A stretch of 64,000 bases of DNA from Colocasia esculenta (lineage: Eukaryota > Streptophyta > Magnoliopsida > Alismatales > Araceae): contig CM024758.1 of the NCBI GenBank assembly GCA_014218235.1, positions 98,865,698 to 98,929,697 of the forward strand, in the 5' to 3' direction. Every line of letters begins with the position of its first letter. The first letter of the stretch is position 1. The notes below the pieces were generated by a model, which did no database searches, was not told the DNA's origin, and saw only the letters and a program-made list of their open reading frames with translations. This document shows positions 35,401-45,786 of this stretch, piece after piece. A program made the translations under genes and the position numbers.

Positions 35401-36098
35401 TATGTTGAGTTACTGTGTGCTATCGCGACTTGATCACATTCAAAGTGCAATTTACTCTTTATATGACCAACTACTTTCTCTCTTCTTGCTATACATGTCT
35501 CTTGCTATTCTGGACAATATCGTTACTTGCTATTATTGTTATCGTTTTCTATCGTGACTTGACTTTAGTCATCGTGCTATACTTGATTCATCTGTTATTT
35601 GAACCATGTTACTTGTGCTATTACTTTCTCGACTTTACATGACTCTCTCTATCATTAGTTACTCTGCCATTTAATACATTATTATTTAAAGCCTGCTTGA
35701 GCCTGAGATTTAAGTCTTATTGGGCTTATCGCTCACCCTTCGTTATTTGTTATTGTGTCTCAGGTAAGTCGGACAATGACGTTATACGTACCAATGGGAC
35801 AAGACCAGAGTGATGAGTGACCCGGAGTCAAAGTCGAAGTTACCCCAGTACAATTGGAGTCTAGTGGTTATTGCTTTAGATTTCTTTTCAATGTAATAAT
35901 GTCATTGAGCCTTATGTATTGGCTCCGAATTAGTGGTTGTAATAGTCTTAGTGGTTTTATAATGAAATGAAGAGTTATTTCAATTATTGTTCATTAGATG
36001 CTCTGATGTTTGCGAAAGTATGCGCAATTGTCGTTACCATACTCGTTGTTCGCGTTCTCCTCCGATTTATTCCGCTGCTGAATTGGAGGGGCGTGACA
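32414..36098 (+). mobile_element. Solo gypsy LTR E
   Basis: A single 3685-bp LTR (TGTAGCAACC to GGGCGTGACA) with a perfect 5-bp duplication AAGCA (32409-32413 and 36099-36103). Related to the 5' LTR of G (53115-56255) in sequence and layout. Contains a GCATAAATACACC TATA-like box near 33180, donor AG|GTAGGC (intron from 33343), a cluster of GTCGC/GCGAC motifs (about 33880-34090), the hairpin at 35721-35735 and acceptor CTCAG|GT at 35763. No coding region recognised; small ORFs here are not supported. Confidence 0.95.
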
Positions 36099-36206
36099 AA
36101 GCAGATCCCGTTGGTTAAGGTTTTTTGGGAGAACTACGTTGATGGCGAGGCCACGTGGGAGCGCGAGGATGAGATGAGAGAGTAGTTCCCTTATTTGTTT
36201 GATTGA
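36099..36206 (+). pseudogene. H chromodomain-like pol C-terminus
   Basis: QIPLVKVFWENYVDGEATWE ... FPYLFD and a stop at 36204-36206, the chromodomain-like end that in this clade is thought to steer integration to modified chromatin. One TAG stands for Gln in EMRE*FPYLFD. Followed at 36262-36295 by GAGGACGAAATTTCC and the polypurine tract. Confidence 0.9.
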
Positions 36207-36280
36207 TTGGTACGTTGTTTTTCCCTCTACTGCTTTCCATTTTGAATTGAGTTTCCTTTAATTTTGAGGACGAAATTTCC

Positions 36281-36295
36281 TTAAGGGGGGTAGGA
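36281..36295 (+). other. Polypurine tract of H
   Basis: AAGGGGGGTAGGA immediately before TGTAAGACCC of the 3' LTR. Confidence 0.9.
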
Positions 36296-38486
36296 TGTAA
36301 GACCCATCCCTCTTGGGCCCTTGGCCCTATCCTCAGGGTCGCGAAGAACACCTTGGTCGCGACATGGTCGCGCTAGAGGAACCCGTCGTGACAGGGTTTT
36401 GGTCGCGGCACACCTAGCCGTCGTGACATGGTCGCGATGGGGGTGGGTGTCGCGTTCTTGTCGCGGCGTCTGGAGGTGTCGCGACTGTTTTTCTGACCGT
36501 TCTGACCAATGTCCTTTCTGTCAGAATGGCCTTGTCGGGTGTCAAGTGCGTACAACGTTGACGCGACCTGGCAGGCCGTTGCGTTCTGGTTTCTCGATTT
36601 TTGAGATTTGACTGCCTTTTGGTGTTGCGCCGGCTCGACGGTCGCGACATGGTCGTCAGTTCAAAACCGAGGTAGGCGACCCCCTTTCTTCTTCACCTTC
36701 CTTTCTTCTTCTTCTTTCTTCTTCCTCCCCTCTGAGCCCTCTTCTTCTCCGATGATTCTTGGCTTGTTCTTGGGCGTTCTTGCGGGGAGGTGATGCCTCG
36801 TTCGTGTAGGCGACGTGCTCATGGTGCTAGGAACGAGGAGGAGGTGGCCATTCTGACGTGAAGGCCCCAACAGGTTTGCTCTACTCCTTGAGTAGGGACC
36901 CCTTGTTCTCCTCTTGTTCTAGCATGCTCCCTTCCCCTTAAGAGCTTGTTTCTCCATAATTTGGGGTCGTGGGGTGTGAGGATCATGCTCGTGGTGAGTG
37001 AGGTTTCCCTCGAGTGTAGATTTCCTTGTAATCCATGTTTTATGGGGTTTAAGGGTGGTTTGGTTGTTTATAAGCTTTCCCATGCGTTTCCCATACTCCC
37101 CTCCCCCTTATGGATGTGTTTGTACCATTTTGGGGCGGTCCTTGGGAGGACTGTATCGGGATGCCCCTCGGCTGAGATCGCGACCGGTATAGAGTTTACG
37201 ATGATGTCGCGACTGGCACGCCGCCGCGACATCATCGTGACGCTCTAAGGCATTGTGACATGGTCGCGACAGCACCAGAGATAGGTAAGTTCTTGCGGAG
37301 TTCCATTTCTCATGGAGTCTTCATCGTTTCTAGTTCTTTCTGTACCCGTGGCATCAATGCTAGTTCCTTGTACGGTCCTACACTAGTTTTTCACCCGTGC
37401 TCGGCACCTGAGGGCTTGTCCTGTGAGAGTGGTTGTTACCGTTTGCCTTGGACCCCCATCCTAGTGCGCCTTTGAGGGAGCGTTCGGGGCGACGAGCGTA
37501 CTCGAGTCACAGACTTTGGAGTTGAGGGGAAAATGGTGGTTAGGACAGCGACGTCAAGTCGTTTGCAGAGCTCTCTTGGTTGGTCTGGGACACCGAGGAC
37601 GGCCGAAGTTCTACCCAGTGCAGGCCAGCCAGTCTTTTTTCTCACTGCCTCGCTCTTTGTGGCCTAGAACCACCTAGAGAGGCCAGGCGTGGGACCGTAG
37701 TCTGGCCAGACTACGGCGGTTACTGTTGTGTACTTTGTGCTCCTGCCTCCACTCTGACGAGACGTAGAGGTTTGGACTTGGGTCGAGGATAAGACGTAAT
37801 GAATGCCCTACCGGTTGACTAGTGGTAGTGGTTTTCGTAGCTAGTGTCTCTATCCAGCAGGTTTGCTAGTCTGTGTTACCAGCCGTGTGGTGTCACAATG
37901 TGCAGTTGTACGTAGTTTCTGACCGTGGTGTCCCTTCTGTACCGTTGCTAGTTAGTTAGCTTTACTTCCGCGCTTTCCTGTGTAGATTAGAATATATAAC
38001 TGTTGTCATTTAAATTGTTTATATATATATCTCCGCTTGTTAGAGCCAGTAGGAGATTGGTAGTCCTTACTGAGCTTCTGTTGTGAAGCTCATCCCTTTC
38101 TTTTCCTAGGTAGACTTCTCAGCAGTGGCAGGGTGTGCATCGGGCGAGTAGGCGAGGCGGTAGTCGTCGTCCCCGCAGTTAGCAGTGGTTTCCCCCCCCT
38201 TAAGTTGTATGTCACCCTCGGGTATGCCCCTAAGAGCTCTGTCCTTCCCTTTTTACTTGTACTAGTTGTGCGTGTGTTGGGACTGTACCTAGAGCGATAC
38301 GCTGCGGTCTCGCTCTTCTTCTGCTTCCGCGTATGTGCTTCTAGTTCAGTAGTTGATGTTTATTTTCCTTTACATATTCTGTTAGACTTGTGTTATAGCC
38401 CTTCCGGGTCCCCGGATCCGTGGGCGGCGATCGCGAAAATTGGGTCCTCAGGTTGGGCCGAGGGTCGAGTTCTCGGGGTCGTTACA
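36296..38486 (+). repeat. 3' LTR of H
   Basis: TGTAAGACCC to GGGGTCGTTACA, 2191 bp. U3 has eight TCGCG copies between 36338 and 36485 and more at 36640 and 37170-37275. Leader donor AG|GTAGGC (intron from 36672), hairpin TGAGCTTC/GAAGCTCA at 38071-38092, acceptor CCTAG|GT at 38109. The base after its end (GTTCT, 38487-38491) belongs to the LTR of C and would be the duplicated target. ORFs at 38133-38510 and around 36900-37790 look accidental. Confidence 0.92.
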
Positions 38487-38552
38487 GTTCTGCTTATGAT
38501 CCGAATATAGTTGCACATTCCAAAATTTCGTGTCGGGATGTGACAATTTTAT

Positions 38553-38564
38553 TGGTATCAGAGC
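38553..38564 (+). other. Primer binding site of element C
   Basis: TGGTATCAGAGC seven bases after the 5' LTR end TGACA; complementary to initiator tRNA-Met. Confidence 0.93.
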
Positions 38565-38737
38565 TTAAATCCTTTAAGGTCCTAGGTTAATAAGAATTTA
38601 GATGAAACTTGTCAAGATCGCACGCGTCAAAATTGTCATACCTAATGTGAGCTTGGGTAGAGCCATGGGTAAGGAGTCATATGCGTTATGATCAGATTCC
38701 TAGCTAGTATTACCATTTTAAAGGTACTTAATACTCA

Positions 38738-39730
38738 ATGGCTCCCGAGCGTGCTCAAGCAAGAAATATGCAACAAACACTCTAAAACTTGACTCAAGCA
38801 TTTTGCAAGCCACTCAGGGTGGTGAAACCGTGGAGTTGGTGAACTCCACAAGAACTTTCGTAGTATGAATCCACCAAGGTTCGAGGGTAGTACTGATCAA
38901 GATACTGCTGAGCACTGGATCAAGGAGATTGAGAGGGTGTTTAGGGTTATGTAGCGCAACGACCAGGATAAGGTACTGCCGACAACTTTCCAACTAGAAA
39001 GAGATTCCAGGGCATGGTGGGAGTTAGTGGAAGCAACACTGCAAGGTCACAAGTGACCTGGGAGTAGTTTGTTGAGCATTTCAACAACAATACTTTCTGG
39101 AAGGGTACAGGAGAGGAAGGCAACTGAATTTGCAGCCTTAAAATAGCGTGGGCTTACTGTGGCTAAATACGAGGCTCAATTCTCTCGCTTAGCCCGATAT
39201 GCTGCTCACTTGGTAGGGACCGAGAGAATGAAGGCCAAATGGTTTTAGAATGGCCTGAGCCCCAGTATATCACCCAACTGGCGTCAATGGACATTCAGAC
39301 CTATGCTGACATGATAACGAAAGCCTAGCTACTAGAAGATGCTATGGAGACTACAGAGAGAATTAAAGGAAAGACTGTGAAAAGGGAACAGATATCAGCT
39401 ACAGGAAGATACCAACCTACCATTGGGAAGAAAAGGCCTAGTGGTGGTTTCATGGAACAGAAGGACAAGAAGCCGAGGGAGACAGACAAGCAGTTGGCGG
39501 TGGTTCCCTTGGAAAAATGCAAGCACTGTGATAAGGCGGGCCATCGGTCTGACCAATGCTGGAGAGCTCAAGGCAGATGTTTACACTGTGGAAGTCAAGA
39601 CCATAGGATCTTTGACTGCCCCATGATTAAGGAGCAGACACCGCAGGATAAGCGTCATAGTGGACAAAGGAGGCAAGGCCACCTTCAGCCATACTGGAAC
39701 CAGAAGTGGTTGAGGAAGGAGGAGTGGTAG
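38738..39730 (+). pseudogene. Element C gag with two CCHC zinc knuckles
   Basis: ATG at 38738 (MAPERAQARNMQQTL then TAA). Capsid-like NPPRFEGSTDQDTAEHWIKE and FQLERDSRAWWE without the intron seen in A. Knuckles CKHCDKAGHRSDQC (39518-39559) and CLHCGSQDHRIFDC (39578-39619). Stops and frameshifts throughout (TAG for Gln or Trp codons near 38950, 39070, 39140 and 39248). Confidence 0.9.
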
Positions 39731-42700
39731 AAGGTACTCTTCAAATACTTTCAAGACCTACCTTTGTTTTATTTGATACTGGTGCCACACACTCATTCAT
39801 ATCACAAGAATTCACTGACACCTTATCTATGAAACCGATATCAATGAATTGTGAGTTTCTCATCACAACACCTCTTGGGCAAGAGACCAAACTCAACCAA
39901 TATTTTCCCTCTGCTGATGTTGACATCGACAGAAAGAACCTACCAGCTGATCTAGTATGTATGGTCATGGATCACTATGATGTGATTCTAGGAGCTGATT
40001 GGATGACCCAACATGGTGCTTGTGTGAATTGCAGGAAGAGTAGGGTAACCTTTGGCGAGTATCCAAGATTGGTTTACTCAGGGGCTAAAAATCGTATACA
40101 CCTATCTCTTATATTTGCCCTTAGAGCCCATAGTATGATGAAGAAGGGGTGTGTAGCATTTCTTGCTTTAGTGGTAGTAGAGAGGAAAGATGTAAAGATT
40201 GAAGATATTACAGAGGTTAGGAAATTTCCAGATGTGTTCCCAGAGGAGCTAATGGGTATTCTCCCTGAGAGAGAAGTAAATTTCTCTATTTCTTTAATAC
40301 TTGGAGCTGTCCCAGTCTCTAGTGCCCTTTATAGAATGTCACATGCAGAGTTAAAGGAATTGAAAGAGCAATTAATGGATCTGATGAAGAAAGGATTTAT
40401 CAGACCAAGCACCTCACCGTGGGAGCCCCCATACTATTTGTTAAGAAGAAGGACTGGTCAATGAGATTGTGTATTGATTATAAACAGCTGAATCAACTCA
40501 CAATCAAGAACAAGTATCCTCTGCCAAGGATCGATGAATTGTTTGATTAGATTTCTGGAGCCAAATATTTCTCTAAGATTGATCTTAGATTTGGCTACCA
40601 CCAATAGAGGATTTTAGAGGAGGATATTCACAAGACGGCCTTCAGGAGCAAGTATGGGCATTATGAATTTGTTGTTATGCCTTGTGGACTAACAAATGCC
40701 CCTGCAGCTTTCATGTAGCTAATTAATGATGTGTACCAGCCATACCTTGATAAATTTGTGGTGGTTTTCATTGACGACATCCTAATCTATTCAAAAACTA
40801 AAGAAGATCATGAGGAACATTTGAGGATAGCCCTACAACTGTTAAGGAACAATTAACTATATGCCAAGTTAAGCAAATGCGAGTTCTGGTTGGAGGAAGT
40901 ATCTTTCTTAGGCCATGTAATTTCAAGGATGGCATTGCAGCCGATCCATCTAAGGTTGAAGCTGTGATGAAATGGGAGAGACCCACTAATGTATCTGAAG
41001 TAAGAAGTTTTCTGGGATTGGCAGGTTATTATAGAAGATTTATTAAGGACTTCTCCAAAATTGTTGTACCTCTAACTAAATTGACCAGGAAGGAGAATCC
41101 ATATGTGTGGGTAGAAGAGTGTGAGAAGAGTTTCTGCACTTTGAAGGAATGCTTAACTATGGCTCCTGTTCTTGCCCTACGCACTAAAGGGGGAGGATTT
41201 GAGGTGTACACTGACGCATCAGGTATTGGTCTGGGTTGTGTATTGATGCAGTTAGGCAAGGTGATAGCATATGCCTCTAGACAATTGAAGGTACATGAAG
41301 TTAATTATCTGATTCATGATCTAGAATTGGCATCAGTGGTATCTGCATTAAAAACTTGGCGACACTATCTGTATGGGAAATAATTTAAGGTATACTCAGA
41401 TCACAAAAGCTTGAAATACCTCTTTTCTCAGAAACTTAACATGAGACAACGGAGATGGTTGGAGTACCTAAAAGACTTCGACTTTTCCATACAATATCAC
41501 CAGGGAAAGCCAATTCTGTGGCAGATGCTTTGAGTAGGAAACCTGTGGCGTCACTGGCCAACTTAATGGTTGGGAGTGGCGATTGCTAGAACAGTTTGCT
41601 AACTTGGACTTGAATATAGAAGAGAAAATGATCATGTGTTGATTGTCAACATCAATATACAATCAGATATTCTAACTGAAATCAGAGAACAACAGACAAT
41701 GATCCTATCCTAGTAGAGATCAAGGAGAAGATTGATCAAAGACCAAACTTCACCTTAATTGAATATGGCAGATTAGTGTTTAAAGGGAGAACCTGTGTAC
41801 CAAATAATGAAGAACTCAGGAGAAAATTGATGACAGAAGTTCACAGATCTAGGTATACAATCTATCATGGAGCCACTAAGATGTATCAAGACGTAAAAAG
41901 AACTTATTGGTGACCGAACATGAAAAGCGAAGTAGCTGAATTTGTAGCCCGCTGTTTAACTTGTCAGTAAGTTAAGGTGAAACATCTTAGGCCAGCTGGT
42001 GTGTTACAACCTTTAGACATACCTGAGTAGAAGTGGGAAAGTATAGGCTTGGACTTTATTATGGGATTGCCTAAAACCAGGGATGAACTTGATGCAATAT
42101 GGGTAATCGTGGACTGATTGACTAAGTCGGCCCACTTCTTGCCTATAAAGAGTAAGTGGTCCGTAAATGTACTAGTCGCTTTATACATTAAGGAAGTGGT
42201 TAGATTACATGGAGTTCTCTCATCTATTGTATTTGACAGAGAGCCCCGATTCACGTCACACTTTTTGGCGGGAGTTACAGACGACGCTGGGTACCAGGCT
42301 AAATTTCAGCACTGCTTTTCATCCACAGACTGATGGACAGACTGAAAGGACAAACCAAATTGTGGAAGATATGATTCAGGCTTACACCATTGACTTTAAA
42401 GGATACTGGAGTGAACAATTATCCTTGGTTGAGTATGCATACAACAACAGTTATCAAGCAAGCATCACGATGGCACCATTCGAGGCGCTATATGGCAGAA
42501 GTGCAAATCGCCTGTGTGCTGGGAAGAAGCAGGTGAGAGGCAATGGCTGGGACCTGAAATGGCATCATACACCTCTCAGAAGATTCAGATTATTCGTGAA
42601 CACCTCAAAATAGCTCAGCCTAGGTAAAAGAGTTATGCAGACAAAAGACGAAGGGACTTGGAATTTCAAGTTGGTGACCACGTATTCTTGAAGGTTTCAC

Positions 42701-43105
42701 CTTCGCGTGTGATCCATAGGTTTGGAATTAAAGGAAAGTAAAATCCAAGGTTCATTGACCCTTTTGAGATCCTTGAGAGGGTTGTAGAAGTAGCCTATAG
42801 ATAGCATTACCCCCACAACTAGCAACAATACATAATGTCTTCCATATATCTATGCTAAGGAACTATGTCTATGATGCTGAGCATGTAATACAGTTTGAGA
42901 AACTAGAACTGGGGAAGGATTTGACCTACGTTGAGAAACCAGTCATGATTCTGGATCGGAAGATACAACAATTAAGGAGCCAGGACATATCAATGGTTAA
43001 GGTTCAATGGAGTCGGCGAGGAGTAGAAGCTACATGGGAACTTGAATCTACAATGAGGCGGAACTACGACCCTAAAATATTTGGTAAGTCTTCTTCCCTA
43101 TTATG
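39706..43105 (+). pseudogene. Element C pol: protease, RT, RNase H, integrase, chromodomain-like end
   Basis: Protease VLFDTGATHSFIS (about 39766), RT IDYKQLNQLTIKNKYPLP (near 40475) and FIDDILIYS (40766-40792), RNase H VYTDASGIGLG (near 41205), integrase HRSRYTIYHGATK (near 41840), CLTCQ and SHFLAGV (a frameshift near 42255 destroys the SDRDPRFTSRFW block), FHPQTDGQTERTNQ (about 42315-42350), and the tail LRNYVYDAEHV to VEATWELESTMR ending near 43080. About a dozen stops, most explainable as CAG/CAA to TAG/TAA, TGG to TGA/TAG or CGA to TGA. Nonfunctional. Confidence 0.92.
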
Positions 43106-43132
43106 ACTATGAATTTGGGGACCAAATTCTTT

Positions 43133-43146
43133 TAAGTGGGGGAGGG
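43133..43146 (+). other. Polypurine tract of element C
   Basis: AAGTGGGGGAGGG directly before TGTAACAACT of the 3' LTR. Confidence 0.9.
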
Positions 43147-43248
43147 TGTAACAACTAGGATTTTTAAATCCTAAATAAATAGAATAATATTAATAATAAT
43201 AAATTTGTGTAAATGTACACTATCGATAAGACAATGGATAAATAAACA

Positions 43249-43565
43249 ACAATCGGTATCAACTAGTCATCAATCGATATAGAACTATGTTATGACAACA
43301 ATCAGTAGGAATATAGCAGTAATCGATGTTTACTTTAAGCAATCGATGTTAGTTAACAACTGATGTTTAAAGAAACAATCGATGTTAGTTAATAATCGAT
43401 GTTTAAAGAAGCAATCGATGTTAGTTAGCAATCGATGTTTAAGGACAATCGATGTTGAACAACAATCCATGTTTAAGGACAATCGATGTTGAACACCAAT
43501 CGATGTTTAAGGACAATTGATGTGCATAACAACAATCGATGTTGAAGGGCAATTGATGTATCAAA
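43249..43565. repeat. CAATCGATGTT tandem repeats in U3 of C
   Basis: About 20 degenerate copies of CAATCGATGTT with spacers such as TAGTTAA and TAAAGAA. Reminiscent in style of the AAATCGTTACGA array in the LTR of B, but not the same unit. Confidence 0.85.
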
Positions 43566-43589
43566 TCATCTGGCCAAGATATAACGTTG

Positions 43590-43860
43590 TCAAATAAAGT
43601 TCAACTTCGGATATGACGAAGTTAAGCTTCGACTGATCACAACCAAAATGAAGTTAACTTCATATATGATGAAGTTATGCATATACAAAGTTAAGCTTCG
43701 AGTGATCATGACTAAAATGAAGTGGACTTCGTATATGATGAAGTTAAGCTTCGACTGATCATGACCAAATCGTATATAACTTCGAATACGATGAGTGGAA
43801 CTTTGTATATGACGAAGTTAGCTTCGACTGTTCATGACTAAGTCGTGTATGCCAAAGTTA
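43590..43860. repeat. GAAGTTAAGCTTCGACTGATCA repeats in U3 of C
   Basis: Imperfect units of about 50-60 bp built on GAAGTTAAGCTTCGA and CTGATCATGAC. The GAAG...CTTC core makes each unit partly palindromic. Confidence 0.82.
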
Positions 43861-45786
43861 TCAGTCATTTTTAAACTATAAAATATGTGTTAATTTTATA
43901 CCCATAATAAAAAGGAGTACGTTAAGATAAACATGGAAAGTACAAACCATAAAGCGTGACCGAATCCAATAGTGGATTTCGGATATGATCCCTAGAACAA
44001 CCCAACAGTAATAGACTTGTTATGGAATAACTTCTCTGGAAGTTCTGGAACATAATAGGTCTTCTGCCAAGAGTTAGGAAACTACAAACTCGGAAGTTTG
44101 CACCATCACGACACCATAAAACCATATAAGACCCCGTAGCCAACCTTAGGTCTTTCTCTTCGTTGCTGAACAAACTCCCAGAAGCAAGGAGGAAGAGCTG
44201 GTAGTAGGGTTTCAAGCATTTGCTTCAACCTATAAGAACACGGTGTTAGAAGCAACCAGAGGTAGGTGTTCTTGGGCACAACGTAATATAGAGACTATCA
44301 TCTGAAAAACCCTTTTGAGTCTGTTCATATATGATAGCTTTTCCCTTTGATTGTCGCCGCTCATACAAGAGTCTCAAGTGTTTCTAAACCTTGTGCATGA
44401 TCTGGACTTCTTATTTTCCTATATTTCATGTGGCTGGATCAAGCCTAAGCCATAGATCTGCGTACCTTCCATTTCCACCAACTGTTGTCTTTCGTTTAAA
44501 GCTTCGTCCAAGGAACCCTAGATATGGAGTTATAGATTAAGCTAATAAGTCTACGTCCGTACTTTAAAAACCATCAACCCATACTAAAAACTTCAGCTAC
44601 GTGAATATGATTCTAATGTTCCTTATGTAAGTTACTGATCATACTCTCCTGTGATTATGTTTTCTTATTCTTATGTTCCACCCACATAACCTGTTTGGGT
44701 TGTGTGGGTCTATAGAGTAAGCCTTTTTTCCATGGTTTTCACAATCTTCTGACTGTTTCATTAGGAACTATCCACATCGAATAGGTTTTCTGATTCCAAT
44801 TGGATGACCTTCTTCGCGTTGTCTTGGTGAAAATAGCTAAAGACTATAGAACTTAAAGGCCAGTCTATATGCTATCTAGATTGATCTATTGTCATATTTT
44901 TGAACTCCATAAAAGATCTTGTCCTTGTCATTGTGAGCTTGTTCTTGGAAATCTGTGGCCATAATATGTATATGAGTTTGATCGGCACAACATGGGACTT
45001 CATCCAATAACCAATGCCTGTGCAAATTAGGGCCCTGTCTAGTCCTGGGGAGGAGCGCCCCAATGTACTTATTAACCACGGGAGTATGGACTTATGGTGT
45101 GTGACATGACACCGGTATGTGTGCAAGATTGTGTGAATGTGCCTTCGTTTGATATGATACGTTTGATCATGTGAATATGTGTCATTTGTGTGAATATGAC
45201 CAATTCTTGTTCATTCGATAAGTACTTGTTCTTGAATTCCTTTTTCAATGCTTCTGAGAGTATCTAATTCGTTATAAATTTATGTGGAGTGTCCTACTCC
45301 AATCCGTCAATTATTCTTGTTGGTAATATCATGCATACTTCTATCTTTCGCCTTGTGATAATCCTGGTTCTTACAAAGTGTTAACTACTTATATCATTGC
45401 CTGCATCATGAGATATAAATCCTACTGAGCGTTAGTGCGCTCATACTTGTTTTTCCTAAACCTTTTCAGGTAGTGACAATGAGCCTGTGGAAACTGAAGG
45501 GGAAGGGCAAGAGTGAAGAGCATCCCTATTGTCATGAAACCATAATCTAGAGTTTAACTATCTGGAGTAGCATCTGTATTAGTTTACTTTTCATTGAGAC
45601 TATCGTGTGATTTATATATCGGGCCCTATGGTTGGCTCTGACGTTTATTGGATGTAGCAAGAAAATGTTACTTGAAATTATTATGAGATTTAATTAATGT
45701 GGTTGTCATATCCAAAATATACATATTGTTCTGCTTATGATCCGAATATAGCAACACGTTCCAAAATTTCGCGTCGGGACGTGACA

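Larger units (their letters stand above)
1776..38486 (+). mobile_element. Gypsy element H (chromodomain type), split by five insertions
   Basis: Plus-strand Ty3/gypsy element whose pol can be followed in five separated pieces: gag end, protease and RT start (1776-2807), RT and RNase H (13379-14235), RNase H end and integrase (27624-28915), integrase tail (32202-32413) and chromodomain-like end (36099-36206). A polypurine tract and a 3' LTR (36296-38486) follow. Protein sequence continues across each break; for example KIDLRSG joins YYQLRIR across insertion A. Its 5' LTR and most of gag lie left of the window. The sequence right of its 3' LTR matches the end of the LTR of C, so H landed inside the 5' LTR of C. 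Confidence 0.93.
38487..45786 (+). mobile_element. Gypsy element C (chromodomain type), 5' LTR cut by H
   Basis: Visible parts: the last 59 bp of the 5' LTR, primer site, gag, pol, polypurine tract and a full 3' LTR. The 5' LTR tail (from GTTCTGCTTATGATCCGAAT) matches the end of the 3' LTR at 45728-45786, proving that H inserted into the 5' LTR. C itself lies in copia element F, whose RT frame starts right after 45786. Coding regions are heavily decayed. Protein is closest by eye to element G, with the same gag start style and two zinc knuckles. Confidence 0.94.
43147..45786 (+). repeat. 3' LTR of element C
   Basis: TGTAACAACT to CGGGACGTGACA, 2640 bp. U3 contains two tandem-repeat tracts (43249-43565 and 43590-43860). 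A CATATAAG box near 44121, donor AG|GTAGGT (intron from 44262), hairpin TGAGCG/CGCTCA at 45426-45443, acceptor TTTTCAG|GT at 45469. The short frame after the acceptor encodes SDNEPVETEGEGQE and a stop. Confidence 0.93.

Noticed and set aside
33343..35763. Possible leader coding frame in the GT-donor LTR group
   Set aside because: Tandem TAG codons precede the donor in E and no frame is shared among E, G, C and H upstream of the donor, so a coding claim is kept only for the GC-donor group.
36946..37248. 100-codon ORF starting MFLHNLGSWGV
   Set aside because: Intron-like LTR sequence between the donor and acceptor of H; no motif and no counterpart in related LTRs.
38133..38510. 125-codon ORF with hydrophobic stretches
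   Set aside because: It lies in the 3' LTR of H just after the acceptor-like site, lacks any recognisable motif, and runs through the LTR end into C.
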